Shown here: positions 24,810 through 32,075 of the stretch, piece by piece
How the letters are laid out: every line of letters starts with the position of its first letter
How positions within the stretch are numbered: position 1 is the stretch's first letter
Origin: Albidovulum sp. bin36
GTDB taxonomy: Bacteria > Pseudomonadota > Alphaproteobacteria > Rhodobacterales > Rhodobacteraceae
Direction of reading: 5' to 3'
Assembly: GCA_002238565.1 (NCBI GenBank)
Contig: MPMP01000047.1
Coordinates: 1-38,158, forward strand
Length of the DNA stretch: 38,158 bases
Position numbers and translations under genes: made by a program
The notes under the pieces: model-generated
Told to the model about the DNA's origin: nothing
Seen by the model: the letters and a program-made list of their open reading frames with translations, nothing else
Database searches by the model: none

Positions 24810-25364
24810 TCACTTTCGGCTCGCCTGCCGCGCATCGGGCAGAAAAATTTCTACGGCGCATGCGCCGAGCGCGACCGACACGTGCTTCGACGACAACCAA
24901 GCCGAACCGTCGCTCATTTTCGCGAATCCGAGAACGAGCTGGCTTTTGGCAAGCCTCATTCTCTGCGAAACCCTGGCGAGTCCGGAACTCGGCGTAAAAA
25001 AGTAATCGGCGACATTTGGTTGCGGGTTGCCGGTCGTCACAACGTGAAGACTTGCGACAAAATCCGCATCCGACATCGGCGAATCCGGAACGGAAATCGT
25101 CAATGGAACGGAAAGTCCGGTATCCGCTCTGTCGGGCAGAGCCAAGTCAACGCGGCCTTCCTGGAATTCCCTCGTTCCCAATCGCTCGAAAACCAGTTCG
25201 CGCAGCCCTTCAGGCAATTCCGGCAAGGCGGCGGCGGTTGGAACAGTAACTGCCGATAGGGCGGCGACTGCGCAGCCGAGCGCCTGGAGAGTTCTTCTTC
25301 GGTCAAACCGACCGTGTCCGTCGCAAAAGCGCGATGCTTCCGCGAGATCGGAATCTATTCGCAT
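24810..25364 (-). CDS. soxY: Sulfur carrier protein SoxY with a non-canonical C-terminus
   Basis: 184 residues. A Tat signal (RFDRRRTLQALGCAVAALSA) precedes a SoxY domain: LRELVFERLGTREFQEGRV, VPLTISVPDSPMSDADFVAS, NPQPNVADYFFTPSSGLARV and SQRMRLAKSQLV. In known SoxY proteins the chain ends GGCGG, whose cysteine carries the substrate. Here the end reads VALGACA with Cys169, followed by 15 further residues (VEIFLPDARQASRK). A TAG at 24853-24851 in another frame would end the protein exactly two residues after the cysteine if two bases were restored, so a small deletion (real or an assembly error) may have lengthened the tail. If real, the swinging arm is buried in a tail and its function is in doubt. 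No strong ribosome binding site is seen. Confidence 0.87.
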   Translation of the reverse strand: MRIDSDLAEASRFCDGHGRFDRRRTLQALGCAVAALSAVTVPTAAALPELPEGLRELVFERLGTREFQEGRVDLALPDRADTGLSVPLTISVPDSPMSDADFVASLHVVTTGNPQPNVADYFFTPSSGLARVSQRMRLAKSQLVLGFAKMSDGSAWLSSKHVSVALGACAVEIFLPDARQASRK

Positions 25365-25539
25365 GGATCAAATGCTTTTTGCATCCGGTAGTACAATACT
25401 TATGCATTTAGCGAAGGAGAAATGCAAATCGCGATGCCGGCAGTCGCCCCGGTCCTCCCGCCCCAAGGCCGATTGCCCTGGATCGCGTAGTGCAATATAG
25501 GCTCGCAAGTGCACCGGGCGAACTCGGTCGGCGAAGAAA

Positions 25540-26478
25540 ATGCAGAATTCGTACAGTCGCCAATTTCCAAATTCCGACGAACTCGGGCGAATCCGAGAAC
25601 GGTTCATGTCGATCAAGCGGTGGTCCAGGCAGGGAACGCGGGCCCCTCACAAGCCGCTTTTGGTATTGCTGGCAATTGCCAAGTGCCTGAAGGGCATTGA
25701 CCGACTTGTCGCCTTTGAAGATGTAAAGCGCGAGCTAATTCCCCTTTTGCAGGAATTTGGGCCCTTCGATCCCAACCCGAGACCGGAATATCCTTTCTGG
25801 AGATTGAGGAACGACGGGATATGGGAGGTGCCCGACCACGCGCTGGTCAAAACGACGTGTAAGGGAGACGCCAGCGCGAAATATATGCTGGAAAACCGCA
25901 TTTGCGGCGGTTTTACGAAAGGGGTGTTCGAAACCCTAAAGGCAAATCCTGAATTCGCATTCGCCTTGGCGCAAGAGATGGTCAACGCGCACTTCCCCGA
26001 GACCCTGCACGAAGGAATTTTCGAATTGATCGGCATGGATAAAGCAGCCGATCTGGCGCAAATCCAGCACAACAGGATCTGGGTGCAAAAGTCCTTGCGC
26101 GATCCAAGGTTTCGCGAACGGGTGCTGGCAGCTTACGGCTATCGCTGCGCCGTCTGCAGCTACTCGGTGCGAGTACGCGATAATCTCGTTGGATTGGAGG
26201 CCGCTCACATAAGGTGGCACCAGCAGAACGGACCCGCCATTGTGAAAAACGGGATCGCGATGTGCGCCAATCACCATAAGCTATTCGACCGCGGCGCGTT
26301 TACTGTTGAACCCGACCGGACGATAATCGTATCCGAGTTCACATCGGGCAAAGGCCAACCGGAGTGGCTGGAGCGGTACAATGGCGCAAGTCTCCAGGCC
26401 CCGTCCGAAAAATCGAATTTACCCGCTAAAGAATATTTGATGTGGCACCGGAGCGACGTGTTCAAAGGCCCGCATTAA
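25540..26478 (+). CDS. Phosphorothioate-DNA-type restriction endonuclease (SBD-HNH, ScoMcrA-like)
   Basis: 312 residues. The N-terminal half matches the sulfur-binding domain of phosphorothioated-DNA-dependent nucleases: IKRWSRQGTRAPHKPLLVLL (about 25-44), PEYPFWRLRNDGIWEV (82-97) and GGFTKGVFETLKANP. The C-terminal half is an HNH nuclease with zinc cysteines (YRCAVCSY, Cys203/206), HNH core LEAAHIRWHQQNGPA and MCANHHKLFDRGAF (242-253). This is the type IV pattern that cuts foreign DNA carrying dnd-type modification. No dnd genes are in the window, as expected for a host that restricts rather than makes such DNA. The start at 25540 keeps the helix before the binding motif; an ATG at 25606 would remove it. 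It is divergent from soxY and stands alone. Confidence 0.87.
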   Translation: MQNSYSRQFPNSDELGRIRERFMSIKRWSRQGTRAPHKPLLVLLAIAKCLKGIDRLVAFEDVKRELIPLLQEFGPFDPNPRPEYPFWRLRNDGIWEVPDHALVKTTCKGDASAKYMLENRICGGFTKGVFETLKANPEFAFALAQEMVNAHFPETLHEGIFELIGMDKAADLAQIQHNRIWVQKSLRDPRFRERVLAAYGYRCAVCSYSVRVRDNLVGLEAAHIRWHQQNGPAIVKNGIAMCANHHKLFDRGAFTVEPDRTIIVSEFTSGKGQPEWLERYNGASLQAPSEKSNLPAKEYLMWHRSDVFKGPH

Positions 26479-26721
26479 GCGACGCGGATTCAATTGCCTT
26501 CGCGACCTTGAATTCGGTGCAGTCCAATGGAATCAAGGCCTGCGCTATCGCGCATTTCGGCAAGTCGGGCCATTTGCCGCCGGCCCGGTACGTTTCGGTT
26601 TTATCGGCCTTCTCCCGTCGAAGAGTTGCGTACTCGATTTTCTTCGGCGCCTGCAAATAGCCCGCATCCCCCGTAGAGCCGCCCGTCAGCCGATTCGCAA
26701 GGCAGTGAATCGCGGCGGCGC
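26479..26721. other. 243-base convergent gap, no convincing gene
   Basis: The gap lies between the SBD-HNH gene and cueR. A minus-strand frame running on past the cueR stop (through about 26462) has no ribosome binding site or recognisable motif and is not called. Confidence 0.5.
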
Positions 26722-27123
26722 TCAGCCGTCCATGGGCCGCATGCCGAAATTGTCTATAATCGGGCAGTCGGGCCTGTGGTCGCCTTTGCATGCGTCAACC
26801 AAGTGCGAAAGCTCGTCATGCAAAGATCGGAGTTCTTGCTGCTTTCTTGCGATTTCCGCCAGTCGTTTCGTTGCGATGCGCTTGACATCGGCGCTGGAAC
26901 GGCGCTGGTCCTCGTAAAGCCCGAGCAATTCTCCGCACTCGTCGATCGAGAAGCCGAATTGCCGCGCCCTTCGAACGAACACGAGCTTTCGGACGGCAAC
27001 GTCATCGTAGATTCTATAGCCTGAATCCGACCGGAACGGCGCGGCTACCAAGCCAATGTCGGAGTAGTAGCGAATAGTCTTCACCGGAAGTCCGGATTTT
27101 CTCGACGCGGCGGCAATATTCAT
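26722..27123 (-). CDS. cueR: Copper-responsive MerR-family regulator CueR
   Basis: 133 residues from the ATG at 27123. The MerR helix-turn-helix and wing read MNIAAASRKSGLPVKTIRYY, SDIGLVAAPFRSDSGYRIYD, followed by a long dimerisation helix. Cys112 and Cys120 in ACKGDHRPDCPIID form the C-x7-C loop of monovalent-metal sensors, at the same numbers as in the E. coli protein, and Ser77 is the residue known to favour Cu(I)/Ag(I) over Zn(II)/Hg(II). It activates promoters with a 19-base spacer when copper is bound; such a promoter lies directly next to it at 27135-27165 and points at the DUF4396 gene. The upstream extension of the frame is ignored because it overlaps that promoter. Confidence 0.92.
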   Translation of the reverse strand: MNIAAASRKSGLPVKTIRYYSDIGLVAAPFRSDSGYRIYDDVAVRKLVFVRRARQFGFSIDECGELLGLYEDQRRSSADVKRIATKRLAEIARKQQELRSLHDELSHLVDACKGDHRPDCPIIDNFGMRPMDG

Positions 27124-27134
27124 GGTTTCATACC

Positions 27135-27165
27135 TTGACTCTCCAGTAGCTGGAAAGATTATCAT
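27135..27165 (+). promoter_or_regulatory. CueR-type promoter with 19-base spacer and dyad
   Basis: TTGACT (27135-27140) and TATCAT (27160-27165) are separated by 19 bases, the overlong spacer diagnostic of MerR-family activated promoters. Between them CTCTCCAG...CTGGAAAG (7 of 8 paired) is the operator dyad and closely resembles the copA/cueO boxes. Transcription would run into the DUF4396 gene, whose TTG start is 30 bases downstream with AGGAG in place. Confidence 0.85.
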
Positions 27166-27195
27166 GTGTTTGCAGTTCTATCCAGGAGAAATATT

Positions 27196-27642
27196 TTGAA
27201 CACTTTCGTCGGCAGCCTCGCAATAGATTGGCGATGCAACCCTACTTGGCGCCGAGCATCCAAGAACACGGCATGGTGCCTGCTGGGATGTGCGATCGGC
27301 GATTTCGGCACGATAGCGTTTTTCCAGGTGACTGCGATTCCATGGCCTACGCTGGCGATCATGACTCTGGCGATAATCAACGGCTTGCTTACGTCGATCG
27401 CGTTGGAAACCTGCATTCTAGTTCGGCAGATGGACTTGAAAACCGCATTCAGGACCGCGATCGGCATGTCGTTTATTTCGATGATTTCGATGGAGGCCAT
27501 GATGAACGCGGTGGATGTCGCCCTGACGGGTGGGGCCAAGCTGACATGGTGGGTTGTTCCGATCATGCTGGCCACGGGCTTCGTTACGCCGCTGCCGTAC
27601 AACTACTGGCGCCTTAAGGCGCTCGGTAAAAGCTGCCACTAA
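27196..27642 (+). CDS. DUF4396 family membrane protein, CueR-controlled
   Basis: 148 residues from a TTG with AGGAG seven bases before it; the upstream GTG overlaps the promoter start region. The DUF4396 signature is clear: NTAWCLLGCAIGDFGTIAFF, NGLLTSIALETCILVRQMDL, RTAIGMSFISMISMEAMMNA, VDVALTGGAK and the end FVTPLPYNYWRLKALGKSCH. Three to four membrane helices are apparent. Cysteines in membrane segments (WCLLGC, ETC), several Met residues and the terminal CH could bind copper. No function is established for the family that I know of. Its promoter is a CueR-type site, so it is probably induced by copper and takes part in copper handling, followed by copC and copD on the same strand. Confidence 0.85.
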   Translation: MNTFVGSLAIDWRCNPTWRRASKNTAWCLLGCAIGDFGTIAFFQVTAIPWPTLAIMTLAIINGLLTSIALETCILVRQMDLKTAFRTAIGMSFISMISMEAMMNAVDVALTGGAKLTWWVVPIMLATGFVTPLPYNYWRLKALGKSCH

Positions 27643-28016
27643 TGCCCCGTCAGGTTGTCCCGGCGCAGGCATCCGCTCGATCCCGAGTTCGGAAAGGATG
27701 AAATGTTCGCCTGCCGCGCGATGCGGGGCGGCGGCTTTCGGGACAGCAAATCGAAGGTTGGCAAATCGCAATTCGGCAGCTCGAAAGCCGTTTATCGAAT
27801 TGCCGGAAGGAGCTGCGAAGCCGAGATGGCAAATGCCCTTGACGGCAGGAATGAATCCGATAACCTGCAGTAGCGAGGGCGTGAATTTCCGCAGCGGCGC
27901 GCGCAGTCCCGCCGCTTTTAGCCGAACCGCCGGAATCTGCATAAATTCGATGCCGGCGATAGCCGAATAGCCCCGCGGAAGTTCGGCGGCGGAGACAATT
28001 CGCTGGAGGTTCGAAA
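27643..28016. other. 374-base spacer between the DUF4396 gene and copC
   Basis: A long minus-strand frame spans this region, but it runs antisense into both neighbours and has no ribosome binding site. A plus-strand frame of 72 codons (27655-27873) has no recognisable motif. I call no gene. The end contains the copC ribosome binding site GGAGG, eight bases before its ATG. Confidence 0.5.
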
Positions 28017-28358
28017 ATGAAGCTGATTCCATTGGCGGCGGCCATTTTTCTCGCGGCCGCTTCGGCAAACGCGCATTCGGTGGTCGTCGCGACCCAGCCG
28101 ACCAGCGGGGCCGTCCTGTCGGCGATGCCCCAAAATTTGGAAATTGAATTCGCCAAGCCGATTCGCCTTACAAGGGTTAAGATTACTCGAGGGGACGATT
28201 CCTGGGCAGACCTGGATTTAGGCGACGAGAATTCCTTCCAGACATTGTTCGAGTTGCCGCTGCCGAACCCGGGCGCGGGCCTCTATCGAATTGAATGGCG
28301 CGGGCTGTCGAGCGACGGGCACGCCATGAAGGGCGCCTTCACATTCCAGGTCCAGTAG
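28017..28358 (+). CDS. copC: Periplasmic copper-binding protein CopC
   Basis: 113 residues. A signal peptide ending ASANA leaves His20 as the mature N-terminus (HSVVVATQPTSGAVLS), the first ligand of the CopC Cu(II) site. Asp100 and His102 in LSSDGHAMKGAFTF supply the others. The Met-rich Cu(I) loop of the classical Pseudomonas protein is absent, so this is the Cu(II)-only class. The beta-barrel pattern PQNLEIEFAKPIRLTRVKI fits. It delivers copper to, or takes it from, CopD, whose gene starts two bases after the stop. GGAGG stands eight bases before the ATG. Confidence 0.95.
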   Translation: MKLIPLAAAIFLAAASANAHSVVVATQPTSGAVLSAMPQNLEIEFAKPIRLTRVKITRGDDSWADLDLGDENSFQTLFELPLPNPGAGLYRIEWRGLSSDGHAMKGAFTFQVQ

Positions 28359-28360
28359 AA

Positions 28361-29239
28361 TTGCTCGATTTCTGGGATATTGCACTGATCCTTGCGAAAT
28401 TTTCGCTCTATCTCGGGTTGCTCGCAAGTATCGGAATTGCATTAGTACGCCTAATATTCCCCCAAGAGACGCGAGGCATGCACGATGCGATAGCTAGGCA
28501 GGCGACTGCGTTCGCCGGCCTGGGCCTATCGGCTCTAGTGATCGAATTCGCGCTCAAAAGCGCAACTTTGACGGGCGAAGCTTCTAGCATGCTGGATACG
28601 GACATGCTGGGCATGCTTTGGCAAACGCCGGTTGGGACGGCGTTCGCCTATCGCTTTTCGGGTCTCGCCATGATCCTGATCGGGATGCGGATCTCGCGCT
28701 TCGGATTGCCGATAGCCGCCGCGGGCTGCCTTGTCGCGCTGTGGTCCTTTACCGCAACCGGACACGTCGCGGACGAACAGCCGTACTGGCTGACCGGCAT
28801 TTTGATACTTCATCTCGCATGCGCGGCCTTCTGGATCGGCATTCTATCGCCTCTGCGCGCGATTTCGGAACAACGGGAAAGTCTTCGCGAGGCGGCAAGC
28901 CTGGGCTTCAGGTTTGGAAAAGTCGCGTCATTCGCTGTTCCCGGCTTGATCGCAGCCGGTATTGTCATGGCTTGGCTTCTCGTGGGCGAATTGGCCTTGC
29001 TGACGACAACCGCTTACGGGCTTGCCCTGGTCATGAAGGTCGCGGCGGTGGGAGTCCTGCTATCGGCCGCGGCGGTCAACAAGCTTCGGTTCATTCCCGC
29101 AATGAGACTCGGCGACCGGAACGCGGCGCTTCGACTTCGACGATCAATCGCGGTGGAATGGGTTGCTTTTTGCTTCATCATCATGGCGACAGCGGTATTG
29201 ACTTCGCTTCCGACTCCCATGCCACAAGGCGTTTCATGA
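28361..29239 (+). CDS. copD: Inner-membrane copper transport protein CopD
   Basis: 292 residues from a TTG start two bases after copC; the frame is open further upstream but inside copC. About eight membrane helices. The CopD-family pattern is visible in FSLYLGLLASIGIALVRLIF, LWQTPVGTAFAYRFSGLAMI, SFTATGHVADEQPYWLTGIL, ILHLACAAFWIGILSPLRAI and ALVMKVAAVGVLLSAAAVNK. CopC and CopD form the copper uptake or sequestration pair. Together with cueR and the DUF4396 gene they make a compact copper locus. The downstream gap to the next, convergent operon holds only short inverted repeats. Confidence 0.92.
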   Translation: MLDFWDIALILAKFSLYLGLLASIGIALVRLIFPQETRGMHDAIARQATAFAGLGLSALVIEFALKSATLTGEASSMLDTDMLGMLWQTPVGTAFAYRFSGLAMILIGMRISRFGLPIAAAGCLVALWSFTATGHVADEQPYWLTGILILHLACAAFWIGILSPLRAISEQRESLREAASLGFRFGKVASFAVPGLIAAGIVMAWLLVGELALLTTTAYGLALVMKVAAVGVLLSAAAVNKLRFIPAMRLGDRNAALRLRRSIAVEWVAFCFIIMATAVLTSLPTPMPQGVS

Positions 29240-29485
29240 TAAGGCGGCGCCGGCGGACGGAACGGCTCGGCGCACTTCGCCAAGCCCGGCCGCCGGGTCC
29301 TGGAAATTTTCCATTTGCAAATTTCTTGCCGGCGCATCCGTCTTGAATTCGGTCGATGGCGGAAATCGCGCGTAGCAAGCCAAGTCGATCGGCGCGCGAT
29401 GCCGACGCAAGGATTAATCGAGATCGCTTTGCAATCTTTACGCTTAGCGAGCGGAATCACTGCAAATGCGGCAAATCCCGCGGCA

Positions 29486-30736
29486 CTAAGCGGGCGAAAC
29501 TCCCCTAAGTCGTTCCGAACGCCGCCTCAGCAATTCTACGGTCGTAAGCAGCAAAATCGAAATTATGACCAGGATTGTCGCGACCGCGAGGATTGTCGGG
29601 CTGATTTGCTCCCGAAGCCCGGAAAACATTTGACGCGGAATCGTGCGCTGCCGGACATCGGCCAGCTGCAGTACCACGACCACCTCGTCGAAAGACGTAA
29701 TGAAGGCGAATAGGCCGCCCGATATGACGCCGGGAAGAATCAGGGGCATCTGGACCTTGAAAAAGGTGAGGACGGGACCGGCTCCGAGATTGGCGGAAGC
29801 TCGCGCAAGGCTCTTGTCGAAACCTACCAGCGTCGCCGTAACGGTTATGATGACAAACGGCGTGCCGAGAGCGGCGTGCGCCAGAATTAGCCCGGCATAG
29901 GTCTTGGCCAAGCTGACCTGGCTGAAGAAAAAGAACAGGCCGGATGCCGTGATGACCAGCGGCACGATCATTGGAGAAATCAGCAATGCCATGACCGGCC
30001 TGCGCCACGGCATTTCGCTGCGGCTAAGGCCGATAGCGGCCAGAGTTCCAAGCGCCGTCGCGAGAAGCGTGGCGAAGATTCCGACGATGAAGCTGTTCTT
30101 GATGGAGCGAACCCACTGCGCGTTCTGCCACATGTCCCTCCACCAGCCTTCGACTGCCTCTGGCGCGGCCATCCCGTTTTTCAGGATGTCCCAGTACCAG
30201 CGAAGCGAATATGCGTCCGCATCGAGCGCGAGCATGCCGGGCGTAAAGCTGAAATACGGCTCCTGATTGAACGAAAGAGGTATCAGAATGATGATTGGCG
30301 TGATCAGAAAAAGGAAAATCGCGCCGCAAATCGCGCGAAATCCGTAAAACCAAAGAACTTGGGCCCGATTCGCGTAGGGCGGAATCGGAAGGCGGTAGTC
30401 GCCCGAAGAAAGCCAAATCGACAGCCCGCCGACGATAATGCCGACGATGCCAAGGCATACGCCTTGCGCGAATCCGAAGAACGCATGCCCGATGGCGTAT
30501 AGAACCGCTAGGCAAATAGCGCGCGCAAGGAGGGCCGATCGAAGAAAGCGCGCGCAAGCTCCGGCCAGCGCGGCAAATATGGCGGCAAATACCAGGAGGT
30601 AGGCGATCATCAGAGAACGGTCGCCCACCGCCATTAAAAGTCCAACGATGCCGCCAAGGCCGGAGCACCACGCCGGCGCGAACCATATCGGCGGCCGTGG
30701 CGGAACGTACCGATAGCTGCCGCCGTTGTCGCTCAT
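29486..30736 (-). CDS. ABC transporter permease, PotC-like, with extra N-terminal membrane segments
   Basis: 416 residues from the ATG at 30736, five bases after the previous gene; an in-frame start fifteen codons upstream overlaps that gene. The first about 130 residues contain four additional hydrophobic segments (PAWCSGLGGIVGLLMAVG, SLMIAYLLVFAAIFAALAG and two more) not found in classical PotC. The rest is a PotC-type permease with ITPIIILIPLSFNQEPYFSF and the EAA loop ARASANLGAGPVLTFFKVQM then PLILPGVISGG. It forms the channel with the permease at 30741 and ends the operon. Polyamine, opine or similar cationic compounds are typical ligands of this class. Confidence 0.9.
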   Translation of the reverse strand: MSDNGGSYRYVPPRPPIWFAPAWCSGLGGIVGLLMAVGDRSLMIAYLLVFAAIFAALAGACARFLRSALLARAICLAVLYAIGHAFFGFAQGVCLGIVGIIVGGLSIWLSSGDYRLPIPPYANRAQVLWFYGFRAICGAIFLFLITPIIILIPLSFNQEPYFSFTPGMLALDADAYSLRWYWDILKNGMAAPEAVEGWWRDMWQNAQWVRSIKNSFIVGIFATLLATALGTLAAIGLSRSEMPWRRPVMALLISPMIVPLVITASGLFFFFSQVSLAKTYAGLILAHAALGTPFVIITVTATLVGFDKSLARASANLGAGPVLTFFKVQMPLILPGVISGGLFAFITSFDEVVVVLQLADVRQRTIPRQMFSGLREQISPTILAVATILVIISILLLTTVELLRRRSERLRGVSPA

Positions 30737-30740
30737 TCCG

Positions 30741-31991
30741 CTATCCGAGCTTGATGTTGTCGATGCCGACAACGCGGTCATAGACCCAGAAGAGCAGCAG
30801 CACGATAACCAGAAGAACCAGGCCGATCGCGGCGGCTAGATTCCAATTTAGAGATTTCCGCATATGGAAGTCTATTATGTTGGAAATCATCTGCCCGTCC
30901 TGCCCTCCTACGAGAGCGGGCGTGATATAGTACCCTATCGCGAGTATGAACACGAGAAGGACTCCGGCGCCGATTCCCGCGACCGACTGGGGAAAGTAAA
31001 CCCTCCAGAACGCCGTCCAGTCGCTAGCTCCCATGGATTTCGCGGCCCTGACATAGCTAGGCGGAATTGCCTTCATTACCGAAAAGAGCGGAAGGATCAT
31101 GAACGGCAATAGAATATGCGTCATCGCGATTAGCGAACCAGTCTTGTTGTAGATCAGGCTGAACCGATCATCGTCGCTCGTAACGCCGAATGCGACAAAC
31201 AGGTCATTCATGATCCCCTGCGACTGGAGCATTGCTATCCAGGCAGTCGTCCTAACAAGCAGCGAAGTCCAGAATGGCAATAGAACCAAGACAAGGAGCA
31301 AATTCGAAGTCCTGAGCGGAAGCGACGCGAGCAGATACGCGATAGGATAGCCGAGCAGCAGACATGCGATCGTAACGACCATGGAAATTTCAAGCGTTCT
31401 GAGGAATAGCTTGACGTGAATTCGCCTATTCTCGTCCTGACGAACAATCGATCCGTCCGCATTTAGTTTAAAATCGAGGGATGCAAGCAGGTAGCCCGGC
31501 GTGTACACGCGGGAGGCGATCTTCATGGCCTGCCAGGTTTCAAGCTCGCCCCAAGTTTTCTGGACGGCGATTAGCGCGTCCTTGTACGGCGCCTCAAGTT
31601 CGGCAGCCTTTCGAGCCGTCGAAGTAAACAGCGATCTCATGCCGGAGAGTTCGCGATTGACGCGCGTCGCGACCCTTCCGATGGTTTTCTCTTTTCGAGC
31701 TACGACCAGATCGGCGACTAGGGCCGAATACATTTCCTCGGTCGGCTCCGATACGCCACTCCAATCGGAAAGCGCCGCCGAGGTGTTTGGCATCAACACC
31801 GCAAACCTCTTGTCGTAGACGCCTTGCCAAAGCAGAGCTATGATCGGCACGATAAAGGACACGACGACGAAAGCCAGGAGAGGCACGACCAAGCCGAACG
31901 CGCTCAACCTGCTTCGGAAAAGCGCCTGTCCCAGCTTTTTCTTTAGCGGCGTGCCGTCCGCCGCGAGGATTGGTTCGGCCATATCCGGCAT
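30741..31991 (-). CDS. ABC transporter permease, PotB-like, with a large periplasmic loop
   Basis: 416 residues. After a cytoplasmic start, the first membrane segment (AFGLVVPLLAFVVVSFIVPI) is followed by about 140 polar residues that should form a periplasmic loop, then five more segments. The EAA loop reads YVRAAKSMGASDWTAFWRVY. The loop is a known trait of a PotB subclass found in alphaproteobacteria. It lies 84 bases after the binding-protein gene, across a strong stem-loop, and is followed by the second permease. The first of two nearby ATGs (31991 and 31982) is used. Confidence 0.9.
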   Translation of the reverse strand: MPDMAEPILAADGTPLKKKLGQALFRSRLSAFGLVVPLLAFVVVSFIVPIIALLWQGVYDKRFAVLMPNTSAALSDWSGVSEPTEEMYSALVADLVVARKEKTIGRVATRVNRELSGMRSLFTSTARKAAELEAPYKDALIAVQKTWGELETWQAMKIASRVYTPGYLLASLDFKLNADGSIVRQDENRRIHVKLFLRTLEISMVVTIACLLLGYPIAYLLASLPLRTSNLLLVLVLLPFWTSLLVRTTAWIAMLQSQGIMNDLFVAFGVTSDDDRFSLIYNKTGSLIAMTHILLPFMILPLFSVMKAIPPSYVRAAKSMGASDWTAFWRVYFPQSVAGIGAGVLLVFILAIGYYITPALVGGQDGQMISNIIDFHMRKSLNWNLAAAIGLVLLVIVLLLFWVYDRVVGIDNIKLG

Positions 31992-32030
31992 TTCGGCTCT
32001 AGTTCGGCGGGCTTCAAGAATGAAACCGGA

Positions 32031-32058
32031 TCGGCGGAAGAATTCCTCCTTCCGCCGA
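32031..32058 (-). other. Intercistronic stem-loop after the polyamine-type binding-protein gene
   Basis: TCGGCGGAAG (32031-32040) pairs with CTTCCGCCGA (32049-32058), a perfect 10-base-pair stem with an 8-base loop. It lies 17 bases after the binding-protein stop and before the permease, the same arrangement as at 5464 and 12275. In the transcript the loop reads GAGGAATT, which contains a GAGG. Confidence 0.7.
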
Positions 32059-32075
32059 AACTTAGCCTAGGAACT

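Noticed and set aside
27418..28068. 216-codon minus-strand frame across the DUF4396-copC spacer
   Set aside because: It is antisense to both flanking genes, has no ribosome binding site and no recognisable domain.
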